Assembly: GCA_026391795.1 (NCBI GenBank) | Contig: JAPLDI010000031.1 | Coordinates: 8,891 to 58,447 of the forward strand | DNA length: 49,557 bases | Direction: 5' to 3' | Origin: Bacteroidota bacterium | Lineage (GTDB): Bacteria; Bacteroidota; Bacteroidia; Bacteroidales; FEN-979 | In this document: piece by piece, positions 26,851-34,460 of the stretch | How positions within the stretch are numbered: position 1 is the stretch's first letter | Layout: every line of letters starts with the position of its first letter | The notes under the pieces: generated by a model | What the model was told of the DNA's origin: nothing | What the model saw: the letters and a program-made list of their open reading frames with translations, nothing else | Database searches by the model: none | Translations under genes and position numbers: made by a program

Positions 26851-26984
26851 ACACAGAGGTTCACAGAGAAGGCACAGAGTTACACAGAGAAACACAGCGA
26901 TAAAATATTCTTGCCTTCTGATCAGTTGAGTGATCCTTTAAAAAATCTCTGTGGTCTCTGTGCCTTCTCTGTGAACCTCTGTGT
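26851..26984. repeat. 29-bp perfect inverted repeat of CACAGAG words
   Basis: The arms 26851-26879 and 26956-26984 are exact reverse complements, each made of three CACAGAG words spaced by GTT and AAGG. A 76-bp centre holds two more partly matching words. It fills the spacer between the convergent GH3 and CrtI-like genes and could serve as a bidirectional terminator. Confidence 0.9.
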
Positions 26985-27017
26985 AATAAACTATTGGCAA
27001 ATATCATTACTGTGATC

Positions 27018-28481
27018 TCAATCCCGGCTCGTCACAAACTTTACTTTTTCCTTTTTACAGATCTTTTTGATTGCGTTCCTTCCGGTGATAAGCCCGGAAG
27101 GTAAACCTCCTCCGGCCGAAACCCATTGGCCTGCCATGTAGAAGTTTTCGAGCCCGGGCAGGATTTGCGGAATCTGCTTCGACAATGCTTTCTTATCCAG
27201 CAGCCATCCCTGGTAGGAACCCCGGAAGTTTCCCGTGTACCTTACGAACGTAGTCGGCGTTGCCACATCAACGACTTCGACTTTTCGGGGCAGGTCAGGG
27301 AATACCTGGCCGAGGCTTTTGATCACTTCCTCGCCGACCCTCTTCTTTTCTGCCAGGTAGGCTTCACGGTTCTCACTCAGATTTTTCCAGTATTCAAAAT
27401 TGGTAGAGATCATCAGGGTGAAAACACATTTGCCGGGAGGCGCCATGGAAGGATCAAACGTGTAATTCTTGAAGAACAGGCTTTCAATTTCGTCAGGGCC
27501 GATGCGGAAAGGTTGTTTCAGATCGAAATTTAGGTTGTGCGGGGTATCAGGGTATGTTCCGTTGATCCCGAGACTGACAAATACGAGTGGCGGAAAAGGT
27601 TTGTAGGAATTGTAGATCTTCTGAAGGGAAGGACTCACGTACTTTCCTCCGAGCCATTCGAAGATCGTGGAATAGCCGTCGGCAGCCGATATGACGATGT
27701 CGGCTTTTATGTCTCCTTTGTCTTTAAGGATCAGTCCGATTGCCTTGTTGCCTTCGGTGATGATCTTCTCGACCTTCGAATGAAAATGTATCCTTCCGCC
27801 CAGGTCAAGGTATCTTTTCTCAACAGCCTGTATAAAGGGAAGCGAACCACCCAGGGGATATCCGCCATCTCCTTTTGCAAAAAGTGCCAGGGTCCAGAGG
27901 ACAAAAGCGGAGCACATGTCGCCCCAGTCGAAACTTTTCAGGAAGAGGTTGCGCATCACCGGGTTTGTAAAGCCGGCAGCAAGATCACGAACCGGTTTCC
28001 TGTATTTGTAAATGATCCTGAGTGCCCTGAGGGTCCGCAGGAGATTGGATATCCGGACTTCTGCGGGAAGGTCGTTCTTCATAAGTTTCCGGATATCCCG
28101 GATGATACGGTCAATATGCTTTTTATCCCCGGGGGCGAGCCTGATCATCTCCGCCCTGAGTTTCTCAATATCGGCCCAGGAATTGAAAATGTTACCTTCC
28201 TTGTCCATGGCCTGGCTGTAGCGGTCGTAGTTGTGGAACCAGCGGTTCTGCACGGCCCCGATCTCCTGCCAGAGTTTATTGTACTCTGACTCCGGGCTGG
28301 AGCCTGTCAGCCAGTGGAGGCAGCCATCAAAGGTGAATCCGTGATCCTTCCAGGCGGTACAAAGTCCCCCGGAAATTGAGTGCATTTCGTAAATGTCGGT
28401 TTCAAAACCGTTCATTCGGGCATAGATCCCGGTGCTCAGGCCTGCAATGCCTCCGCCGATGATAGCGATTGATTTTGTCAT
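27018..28481 (-). CDS. CrtI/phytoene-desaturase-like FAD oxidoreductase
   Basis: 487 residues from ATG 28481 (a TTG lies one codon upstream). The FAD-binding IIGGGIAGLSTGIYARMNG at ~7-25 and YEMHSISGGLCTAW are typical of COG1233 phytoene desaturase / carotene isomerase / retinol saturase relatives. The C-terminal AGQWVSAGGGLPSGLITGRN closes the FAD site. No other carotenoid gene (crtB, crtY) is nearby, so pigment synthesis is only one option and the substrate is open. A weak -7 box (TATCTTTA) lies at 28507-28514. Confidence 0.85.
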   Translation of the reverse strand: MTKSIAIIGGGIAGLSTGIYARMNGFETDIYEMHSISGGLCTAWKDHGFTFDGCLHWLTGSSPESEYNKLWQEIGAVQNRWFHNYDRYSQAMDKEGNIFNSWADIEKLRAEMIRLAPGDKKHIDRIIRDIRKLMKNDLPAEVRISNLLRTLRALRIIYKYRKPVRDLAAGFTNPVMRNLFLKSFDWGDMCSAFVLWTLALFAKGDGGYPLGGSLPFIQAVEKRYLDLGGRIHFHSKVEKIITEGNKAIGLILKDKGDIKADIVISAADGYSTIFEWLGGKYVSPSLQKIYNSYKPFPPLVFVSLGINGTYPDTPHNLNFDLKQPFRIGPDEIESLFFKNYTFDPSMAPPGKCVFTLMISTNFEYWKNLSENREAYLAEKKRVGEEVIKSLGQVFPDLPRKVEVVDVATPTTFVRYTGNFRGSYQGWLLDKKALSKQIPQILPGLENFYMAGQWVSAGGGLPSGLITGRNAIKKICKKEKVKFVTSRD

Positions 28482-28566
28482 CAATTTCAGAATTAATTTT
28501 ACTTGTTAAAGATAAATCATCGTAAAATTAAAAACTCTGAGATAATAACAAAAGGAGATGTTTAAA

Positions 28567-28633
28567 AATATCCTTTGTGATCCTTCGCGCAAACTTTGTG
28601 CGCCTTAACGGTGAAATTTTTTAACCACAAAGC
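28567..28633. repeat. CACAAAG-type inverted element
   Basis: CTTTGTG, CTTCGCG and CTTTGTGCGCCTTAACGG words on the left face AACCACAAAGCC on the right across an A/T centre. Part of the roughly 900-bp gene-free stretch 28485-29380. Confidence 0.6.
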
Positions 28634-28642
28634 CTCTCTGCG

Positions 28643-28663
28643 GACTGCCGACTGCCGACTCTT
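28643..28663. repeat. three-unit GACTGCC heptamer array
   Basis: Units GACTGCC, GACTGCC and GACTCTT are in phase. They lie just upstream, in plus orientation, of the small-RNA terminator. Confidence 0.65.
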
Positions 28664-28690
28664 TATTACTGCCATTAAGAGAAGAACTTA

Positions 28691-28720
28691 AAAAAATCCC
28701 CCGGGTTTTGAGGCCCGGAG
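28691..28720 (-). terminator. terminator of the candidate small RNA
   Basis: Stem CTCCGGG with CCCGGGG, 8-nt loop, T-run after it. The stem sequence is identical to the terminators at 29273 and 32095. Confidence 0.8.
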
Positions 28721-28852
28721 GAATTTGCCAATTTCATGGCTGTACGATCGTCAACAGGAAGTTTACGACCTGATGTCACTACCGTTTACGGGCAGATGAA
28801 GTGTTTCAAAACCGGGATTACTGGCGATTGATTTTTGAGAATTGGCAAATAG
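28691..28852 (-). ncRNA. candidate structured small RNA (possibly 6S-like)
   Basis: On the minus strand a TATCTTTG box (28866-28859) is followed about 7 nt later by ATTTGCCAATT (28850-28840). This pairs perfectly with AATTGGCAAAT (28733-28723), giving an 11-bp closing stem around ~106 nt. An intrinsic terminator follows at once (stem CTCCGGG/CCCGGGG, then seven T). Promoter, closing stem and terminator fit a ~160-nt independent RNA. The interior can form at least two hairpins (CTGCC with GGTAG; GTCGT with ACGAT). A closed-rod RNA of this size recalls 6S/Bacteroidales-1 RNA, but no signature was confirmed. The open frame 28763-28963 on this strand looks non-coding. Confidence 0.5.
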
Positions 28853-28858
28853 GTTTAT

Positions 28859-28866
28859 CAAAGATA
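28859..28866 (-). promoter_or_regulatory. -7 element TATCTTTG of the candidate small RNA
   Basis: A perfect TAnnTTTG match placed so that transcription would begin at the closing stem. No clear -33 element. Confidence 0.5.
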
Positions 28867-29014
28867 TTTTTGAACAGGATTTGAATTTTTTCACCGATAC
28901 AAAGGTGAGGCTGTTTCTGCTGAAAAGTTTTACATCTTTTTGAAAAAAAGTTACATAAATCACACTTATTTTGGAAGGAAGAATAAAAAATGAAGAATGA
29001 AAAATTAAGGATTT

Positions 29015-29056
29015 TGACTGCTGACCTCCGACTTCCGACTTCCGACTTCCGGCTCC
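29015..29056. repeat. heptamer array of TCCGACT words
   Basis: Six in-phase 7-bp units (TGACTGC, TGACCTC, three CGACTTC, CGGCTCC) in the gene-free stretch between the small RNA and the surface-protein gene. Confidence 0.8.
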
Positions 29057-29059
29057 TTT

Positions 29060-29264
29060 TTACCGCAAAGGCGCAAAGTAGCACCTCCGTGAACCTCAAT
29101 TTATTTCTCTGTGTAACTCTGTGTAACCAATTTTTTTGGTTTTGTTATTACACAGAGGTTCACAGAGAAGGCACAGAGGACCACAGAGGCCTGGTTGGTT
29201 TCTGAAAGTTTTGCGTCTTTGCGCCTTATCGGTAAAATCTTTAACCACAAAGGCGCACAAAGGA
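29060..29264. repeat. cluster of CACAGAG and CACAAAG inverted repeats
   Basis: 29106-29127 (CTCTGTGTAACTCTGTGTAA) faces 29150-29187 (ACACAGAGGTTCACAGAG and further words). 29213-29230 (GCGTCTTTGCGCCTTATCGG) faces 29242-29262 (AACCACAAAGGCGCACAAAG). Two head-to-head pairs lie back to back. Open frames across them are repeat translations. Confidence 0.75.
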
Positions 29265-29272
29265 AAGGAAAT

Positions 29273-29301
29273 AAAAAAATCCCCCGGGCTTTCACCCGGA
29301 G
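29273..29301 (-). terminator. terminator of surface-protein gene 1
   Basis: Stem CTCCGGG with CCCGGGG and a 6-nt loop, then GATTTTTTT. The ~30 bp between it and the gene is nearly identical to the matching region of the paralogue at 32095-32155. Confidence 0.85.
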
Positions 29302-29380
29302 AAATCAGCTATCTGCCCTGAAGCTGAGTTGTGGGGAAAAGGGAAAGTATTAAATATTATTTCATTCGACACACAGCCTG

Positions 29381-31180
29381 TCATTGCGTATCGGTAAACC
29401 AGTTGACATCCTGAAAAGTCAATACATCCCCATTTGTGCTCGATGTGCACCAAACTTCGAAATAATCTGCAGGCCCGGCGTCAGGTAAATAGACCACAGT
29501 CGAAAATTGGTAGGGTTGGTTTGCGTTAACGACACGGAGCTGGGTTTCCCCGTAATGCGTGCCGGTAACCCCGTTTTTTACAATGCATATGCCTACAGTC
29601 CTTGGGTTTTGACTGTTGGAGAGGTTACCGGAAATAATAATGAACATATCCCTTTTATTCACTGGCAGGTATGTTATGCTGTTATTGCTGATGGTAAATT
29701 TACAGGTATACGATGAAGTGTTCGTCCAGTTGGCCTTGTACCAGGTATTGGCAGTAGTGATTGTAGTTGTTACTGTAGTGTTGTTGAGTACATTGATTTT
29801 GCAATGCGGCTTCTCCGACTCTATCCCCGCATTATTTTCCAAAAATATCCTGGCATCCCTTGAAAGCGTGAAATCAAAACCGCTGAAGAAAAATGATCCT
29901 GTGTAGTTATTCCAGGCGTTGTTTGTGATGAACATGGAAAGATAAGCCGTGGTTGTATTAAAGGCTGCACCATCATACGATATCCCGATTTGCCCGGATG
30001 TTCCGCAATAAAAAGTTGTGTTGATGATTGATACAATTGCACCGGTTGACTTGTGAAGGTAGATTCCTATTCCATCATTTGTAAAATCCGTCTCGGAAAT
30101 TTTCAAAATGGATCCGGCAGCCGTTCCAGTCTCATTAAATTCAACGCCGGCGGTCGAACAATTGTTAATATCACAATTAAACAGCCAGAGGAAATCATTG
30201 CCTGTAATGTTGATTCCCCTTGTAAACCCGCTGATCGTACAGTCAGTAACTTCATGATAGGTAGCTGTTCCGTTCAGAAGCAGGCAATCAACCGCGACAG
30301 ATGTCGTAAACAGGAGTGATTTGAAATAGCATTCCTTGGTGCAACTGAAAACAGGGCCCGTTACACCTGTAAAATTTATTGTAGTCTCCCCATAGGATAC
30401 TCCCTCAATTGTAACAGGGAAATTAAAACCGATTGCCAGAGTGGAAGAGACGGTGTAAGTCCCGGAACCCAATTCGATCGTGATGGGTTGGGTTGGTGCA
30501 TGGCTGGTTAAAAATGAGAATACCTCTGCAAGTGTAACAAAACTCCCTTTTTCTGAGACTTCATAAATATTATCATGACGACTTTGTTTTTCCTTGATCA
30601 CCCAGTTTGTCCCATTAACAACATAGGTGTTGCTCTGCCAGCGTGTGAGAAGGGATGTTGTTGCAAGGCCGTCAATTGTTGCACCGCCATTTCCCGTCAC
30701 TGTGATCAGGTTGGTATATGTCCCGACATTTTTAATCGTTATTGCCAGTCCGTTATCGGCAGAGGTTACAACAGGTAATGTCATGGTTGAATTACCGCTT
30801 GCTAAAACAAGATTTTCTGTTTTCAACAGGGTTGCATTTGCCGGTTTAGATACTTCATTCAACTGGAATGTACCGCTGCTGAGGCGTGTCCATGATCCAC
30901 TCCAGAAATAATACCCCGGAGTAACATCATTGGGTGCAGTGCCGGCAGTGGCTGTATTGTAAACCACCAGTCCTGTTGCCGGAGAGGTTACCGGAGATGC
31001 TGAATTTGTGGCTGTCAGTGCCACTCTGGGAGGCAGTAATCCGCGTGTTGTTGATTTGACATCCAGCATGGCGGATCCATCGGGTGCTGAACCATCGTCA
31101 TTCACGCCTACATTCTGCCCGGAGGTCTGCAGGAATACCACAATTACAAAAAGACCCAAAAGGGTCAGAGCTTTTTTCAT
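29381..31180 (-). CDS. beta-helix surface protein, paralogue 1
   Basis: 599 residues. Signal peptide 1-22 (ending QTSGQ). Residues ~23-115 resemble the fibre-like N-terminal module common in Bacteroidota (MLDVKSTTRGLLPPRV, GLVVYNTA, GYYFWSGSW). Residues ~120-210 form a second beta module (NLVLASGNSTMTLPVV). Residues ~225-450 repeat short beta strands with N/C/I ladders (FKSLLFTTS, YHEVTDCTISGF, LKISETDFTNDGIGIYL), as in a right-handed parallel beta-helix. The last 150 residues look like a beta-sandwich. No T9SS tail or catalytic motif is seen. It may be an adhesin, fibre, or polysaccharide-binding protein. It shares its layout and 3' terminator with 32215-34020. Confidence 0.75.
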   Translation of the reverse strand: MKKALTLLGLFVIVVFLQTSGQNVGVNDDGSAPDGSAMLDVKSTTRGLLPPRVALTATNSASPVTSPATGLVVYNTATAGTAPNDVTPGYYFWSGSWTRLSSGTFQLNEVSKPANATLLKTENLVLASGNSTMTLPVVTSADNGLAITIKNVGTYTNLITVTGNGGATIDGLATTSLLTRWQSNTYVVNGTNWVIKEKQSRHDNIYEVSEKGSFVTLAEVFSFLTSHAPTQPITIELGSGTYTVSSTLAIGFNFPVTIEGVSYGETTINFTGVTGPVFSCTKECYFKSLLFTTSVAVDCLLLNGTATYHEVTDCTISGFTRGINITGNDFLWLFNCDINNCSTAGVEFNETGTAAGSILKISETDFTNDGIGIYLHKSTGAIVSIINTTFYCGTSGQIGISYDGAAFNTTTAYLSMFITNNAWNNYTGSFFFSGFDFTLSRDARIFLENNAGIESEKPHCKINVLNNTTVTTTITTANTWYKANWTNTSSYTCKFTISNNSITYLPVNKRDMFIIISGNLSNSQNPRTVGICIVKNGVTGTHYGETQLRVVNANQPYQFSTVVYLPDAGPADYFEVWCTSSTNGDVLTFQDVNWFTDTQ

Positions 31181-31385
31181 ATCGACTGTTATTGATAATC
31201 AGGATTTTTTAAGTGAAATTGTTTCGTTCACAAATTCAGGTGATGGGCACTACCCGGTTTTCTGGTTTCAGCCATCATCTTATTTTCAGGATACAAATTT
31301 GATCCAATCCACTCTGTAAAGTATTACATAACTCCATTAAAAAGTTACATAGTTGCCACATTCTGAATCCTGAAAGTTGAGCGTC

Positions 31386-31418
31386 TTTGCCTTAGCGGTA
31401 AAATTCTTTACCCTAAAG
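31386..31418. repeat. inverted GCCTTAGCGGTAAA element
   Basis: Arms GCCTTAGCGGTAAA and TTTACCCTAAAGGC are near-perfect inverse copies around a 3-4 nt centre. It belongs to the CACAAAG-type family, reduced to its core. Part of the 458-bp spacer 31181-31639, which otherwise holds repeats only. Confidence 0.6.
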
Positions 31419-31423
31419 GCTGC

Positions 31424-31444
31424 TGACTGCCGACTGCCGCACCT
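31424..31444. repeat. short heptamer array TGACTGC/CGACTGC
   Basis: Two clear units and one degenerate unit at 7-bp spacing, immediately before repeat copy A of the GxxExxY element. Confidence 0.5.
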
Positions 31445-31454
31445 GTTTTGCATA

Positions 31455-31484
31455 CTAATGTGCCCTGTTGTGCCTATTGTGGTT
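31455..31484 (+). repeat. repeat copy A (CTAATGTGCC...TATTGTGGTT)
   Basis: 30-bp repeat, 28 of 30 positions equal to copy C at 32053 and in the same orientation; inverse to copy B at 31593. Confidence 0.85.
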
Positions 31485-31592
31485 CATTAATTCATGAGTT
31501 ACTTCCAATTCATTCATATACCCACGAAAGAAAATAATTCATTTTTACGTATTACCTTTTCCGGAGAAGCCGATTAAGTAGAAAATGAGTAT

Positions 31593-31621
31593 ACCACAAT
31601 AGAAACAATAGGACACATTAG
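31593..31621 (-). repeat. repeat copy B, inverted, left border of GxxExxY gene
   Basis: Reverse complement agrees with copy A at about 25 of 29 positions. Ends 18 bp before the ATG of the GxxExxY gene. Confidence 0.85.
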
Positions 31622-31639
31622 GAATTCATCAATCAATAA

Positions 31640-32056
31640 ATGATTACACAGAAGTATGTAAATGAATTGACACACGCCATTATTGGCGCTGCAATTGAGA
31701 TCCATAAAGAACTGGGCCCGGGATTGCTTGAGAGCATTTATGAAAAATGCCTGGTGCATTTACTTAAAGAAAAGGGTCTAAAGTTACTCATGCAGCAAAA
31801 GGTCCCGGTCCTTTTTCGGGGAATATATCTTGATTGTGACCTTCGGTTTGACCTGATGGCTGAGAATTTAATTATCGTAGAGTTAAAAGCAGTGGATGGT
31901 TTGTTGCCAATTCACGAAGCTCAGTTACTGACCTGCCTGAAACTTCTTGAAAAGCCGAAAGGCATTCTTATAAACTTTAATTGTACGAACATTTTCAGAG
32001 AAGGACAAAGAACCCTGGTAACAGAACACTTTGCTGCACTACCCAAAGGCTACTAA
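31640..32056 (+). CDS. GxxExxY protein, PD-(D/E)XK nuclease-like
   Basis: 138 residues. The name motif G28-LL-E31-SI-Y34 is clear, followed by a PD-(D/E)XK-like set: D71 (RFDLMAE), E81-L-K83 (VELKAVD) and Q95 (EAQLLTCLK). The family is grouped with the PD-(D/E)XK nuclease superfamily; no biochemical function is established to my knowledge. Full length for the family. The gene sits between two inverted copies of a 30-bp repeat, and its stop codon (TAC TAA) lies inside the right copy. No promoter is visible between copy B and the ATG, apart from an A/T-rich 18-bp leader. It interrupts the space between two surface-protein paralogues on the opposite strand. Confidence 0.9.
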   Translation: MITQKYVNELTHAIIGAAIEIHKELGPGLLESIYEKCLVHLLKEKGLKLLMQQKVPVLFRGIYLDCDLRFDLMAENLIIVELKAVDGLLPIHEAQLLTCLKLLEKPKGILINFNCTNIFREGQRTLVTEHFAALPKGY

Positions 32057-32082
32057 TGTGCCCTACTGTGCCTATTGTGGTT
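32053..32082 (+). repeat. repeat copy C, right border, contains the gene's stop codon
   Basis: 30 bp; differs from copy A only at two central positions (AC instead of GT). The TAA stop at 32054-32056 is part of the repeat. Confidence 0.85.
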
Positions 32083-32094
32083 GATCTGGTAAAT

Positions 32095-32122
32095 AAAAAA
32101 TCCCCCGGGCTCTCACCCGGAG
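32095..32122 (-). terminator. terminator of surface-protein gene 2
   Basis: Stem CTCCGGG with CCCGGGG and loop TGAGAG, then GATTTTTT. Same as at 29273-29301 except in the loop. Confidence 0.85.
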
Positions 32123-32214
32123 GAATCAGCTACCTGCCCTGCAGCAGAGTAGTGGAAAATGAAACACTAAATAATCAACTATTTAATTTGTGCAATTCCA
32201 GAAAATATTAAAGA

Positions 32215-34020
32215 TTACTTGGAATCTGTGTACCAATTGAGGTCGGAGACAATGATAACATCGCCTCCATTTGTTGTACTTGCATAAAGTTCAAAGTAAT
32301 CTGATGTTATAGCACTTGTGACATCCTCAATATAAACATTTGTTCCGAATGCGAAATACCCAGTATTTGAGGAGGTTCTCACAGTAACAGGTCCGTAAAC
32401 AGTTCCGGTTGCTCCTTTCCTAACAATGCCGAGTGTGATTGTAGCAGTGTTATTGTTATTGCACCTAACATTTCCTGCAATATGCATAATAACGTCCCTA
32501 GCATTCACAGGTTGATAAGAAATCTTATTGTTAGCAACGGTCCATTTGCAGGTTGCAGAGGATGTATTGGTATAGTTCACTTTATACCATGTACCTGTGT
32601 TTGTCAATGTAGTGGTCGTCAAATTGTCAATTAAATTTATTTTTACATGCGGATTTTTATCTTCCATGCCGGCATTCTGTTGTATAAATGCTTTTGAATC
32701 CCTTCCGACTGGTGATTCCGTTCCGTCAAAAACAAATCCACTTATAAATGTTCCAACATTGTTCCAAGCGTTATTTGTAATGAACATACTGGTGAAAGTG
32801 GAAAAAGTTGCTGATACATAAACAATTCCCGTCTGGGTTCCGGTGTTATAAAATGTGCAGTTGAGAATTGAAACAGTATCACCTGTTCCTGAGACGAGGT
32901 TAATTCCTTTCAGGCAATTTGTGAAATCACATTCGGATACTTTCAGAGATGTTCCGCCTGCCACTTCAATCCCGGCAGCACCTGTTCCACTGGCATCATT
33001 GAAATCGTTTTCAAATGCCCAGAGAGAAGCACTCGTGCCAGTCAGCGCAATTTGCCGTTTAAAGCCATCAAATTCACAATCCTTTACTTCATAATACCGG
33101 TTGCTCCCGCTAAGAACAAGGCCGTCGTTGCTTGTTGACCCTGTACCGTCAAAAATGATAAACTTAAAAAAGCACTGCGATTGGCAATTGAATGCAGGAC
33201 TGGCTCCTGTAACTGCTATGGTGGATTCACCGAAGGATGCTCCTTGGATGGTTACAGGTTTAGCAAGGTTTATTGTTATTGTTGAAGAGACAGTATAGGT
33301 ACCTCCCCCCAACCGGATTGTTATGGGTTCTGTTGGTGCATGACTGCCTAAAAACGAGAACACTTCGGGGAGTGTGGTAAAACTGCCTTTGGCGGAAACA
33401 TCCAGCACATTATCTACCCTGTACTCTTTGTCTTTTACAAACCAGTTGCCTCCGGAGGCAACAAAGGTCCTGCTTTTCCAGCGGGTCAGTGTGGCCGGTG
33501 CGGATGCAACTCCGTCAATCGTTTTACCGCTTTGCGCTTGTACCGAAATCAGGTCAGTGACAGCACCGGTATTTTTGACTGTTATTGTCACTCCGTCGTC
33601 CGTTCCCGCCGTTACTGCTGGTAGGGTCAGGGTGGTTGAAGTGCCGCTGGCCAATACCATATTTTCCGTCTTCAGCAGGGTTGCATCGGCTGATTTGATG
33701 ACAACATTAAACGGTATGGCTCCCGTAGTAAAACGTACCCATTGACTCGTAAGCCAGTAATAATATCCGGGTGTGACATCACTGACGGAGGCTGTGTCAT
33801 AGACGAACAGTCCGTCGGCAGGTGAGGTTATTGGAGACGCTGAGGATGTTGTCGTTAGTGCCACACGGGGTGGCAGAAATCCGCGGGTTGTTGATTTTAC
33901 ATCCAGCATGGCGGATGCATCGGGTGCTGAGCCGTCGTCGTTCACGGCTACGTTCTGTCCGTAGAATTGCAGGCTTCCCACGGCAAAAAATACCACTAAC
34001 AGGGTCAAAATCTTTTTCAT
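32215..34020 (-). CDS. beta-helix surface protein, paralogue 2
   Basis: 601 residues, same architecture as 29381-31180 and similar along the whole length. Signal peptide ending FYGQ; fibre-like module MLDVKSTTRGFLPPRVALT; middle module NMVLASGTSTTLTLPAV; shared block VSAKGSFTTLPEVFSFLGSH and TEPITIRLGGGTYTVSSTI; beta-helix (ESDC/FKFIIFDG, YEVKDCEFDGF, LKVSECDFTNC, VSILNCTFYN); C-terminal sandwich ending LNWYTDSK. Arose by tandem duplication with the copy at 29381, followed by divergence. Function unknown; likely exported. The spacer upstream (34021-34460) shows repeats and a palindrome but no clear promoter. Confidence 0.75.
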   Translation of the reverse strand: MKKILTLLVVFFAVGSLQFYGQNVAVNDDGSAPDASAMLDVKSTTRGFLPPRVALTTTSSASPITSPADGLFVYDTASVSDVTPGYYYWLTSQWVRFTTGAIPFNVVIKSADATLLKTENMVLASGTSTTLTLPAVTAGTDDGVTITVKNTGAVTDLISVQAQSGKTIDGVASAPATLTRWKSRTFVASGGNWFVKDKEYRVDNVLDVSAKGSFTTLPEVFSFLGSHAPTEPITIRLGGGTYTVSSTITINLAKPVTIQGASFGESTIAVTGASPAFNCQSQCFFKFIIFDGTGSTSNDGLVLSGSNRYYEVKDCEFDGFKRQIALTGTSASLWAFENDFNDASGTGAAGIEVAGGTSLKVSECDFTNCLKGINLVSGTGDTVSILNCTFYNTGTQTGIVYVSATFSTFTSMFITNNAWNNVGTFISGFVFDGTESPVGRDSKAFIQQNAGMEDKNPHVKINLIDNLTTTTLTNTGTWYKVNYTNTSSATCKWTVANNKISYQPVNARDVIMHIAGNVRCNNNNTATITLGIVRKGATGTVYGPVTVRTSSNTGYFAFGTNVYIEDVTSAITSDYFELYASTTNGGDVIIVSDLNWYTDSK

Positions 34021-34236
34021 AAGATGTAATTTTAGGTGCAGGGATTAAATCCAATAAAAGTATTCGCTGATTGCTTTGCGAATACACAAGAAGAATGCCA
34101 TGAATTATTTAAGTATCTGAATATATAATCGGGGAATTGTGAGAGCGTTGAATTTGCTGACTTTTTTTCAAAAGAGAAGTTGAAAATAATCGTTCAGAAA
34201 TTGTGTTACGGGAAATTCCCGGGGTGATAAATGTAA

Positions 34237-34260
34237 AATACCGCACATGTGTGCGGTATT
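34237..34260. repeat. 10-bp perfect hairpin AATACCGCAC/GTGCGGTATT
   Basis: Perfect 10-bp arms around ATGT. There is no T-tract; it could be an operator or a processing hairpin upstream of the paralogue 2 gene, or a 3' hairpin of ppdK. Confidence 0.6.
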
Positions 34261-34298
34261 GGGTAAGGGGAAATATAAAAGAATGTAACTTAAAGATC

Positions 34299-34418
34299 AT
34301 TTAACCGCAAAGTGCACAAAGTTTTCTGCAAAGGGCGCAAAGAGGATAGTGTTGAAATTATAATCTTTGCGAACTTTGCGAACTTTGCGTAAAGTCTCTG
34401 CGGCCTCTGCGGTTAAAT
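34299..34418. repeat. 120-bp CAAAG-word element bounded by ATTTAACCGC inverted ends
   Basis: Begins with ATTTAACCGC and ends with its exact reverse complement GCGGTTAAAT. The inside holds GCAAAG, CACAAAG and GCGCAAAG on the left and three CTTTGCG words at 9-bp spacing on the right. Lies just after the ppdK stop codon. Confidence 0.75.
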
Positions 34419-34460
34419 TTCTCAGCCTTTCCGACAATCTCTCAGTTGAAATCAGAAAAA

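Larger units (their letters stand above)
31593..32082. mobile_element. candidate GxxExxY mobile unit with terminal inverted repeats
   Basis: About 490 bp: inverted repeat B, 18 bp, the GxxExxY gene, and inverted repeat C overlapping the gene's last codons. This layout resembles a minimal insertion element. No target-site duplication was recognised by eye, so mobility is inference. Confidence 0.4.

Noticed and set aside
28763-28963. Minus-strand open frame of 66 codons
   Set aside because: Lies across the promoter and body of the candidate small RNA, shows no motif and no ordered start signal.
29101-29295. Minus-strand open frame (LCAFSVNLCV type)
   Set aside because: Translation of CACAGAG/CACAAAG repeats, a frequent false gene in such genomes.
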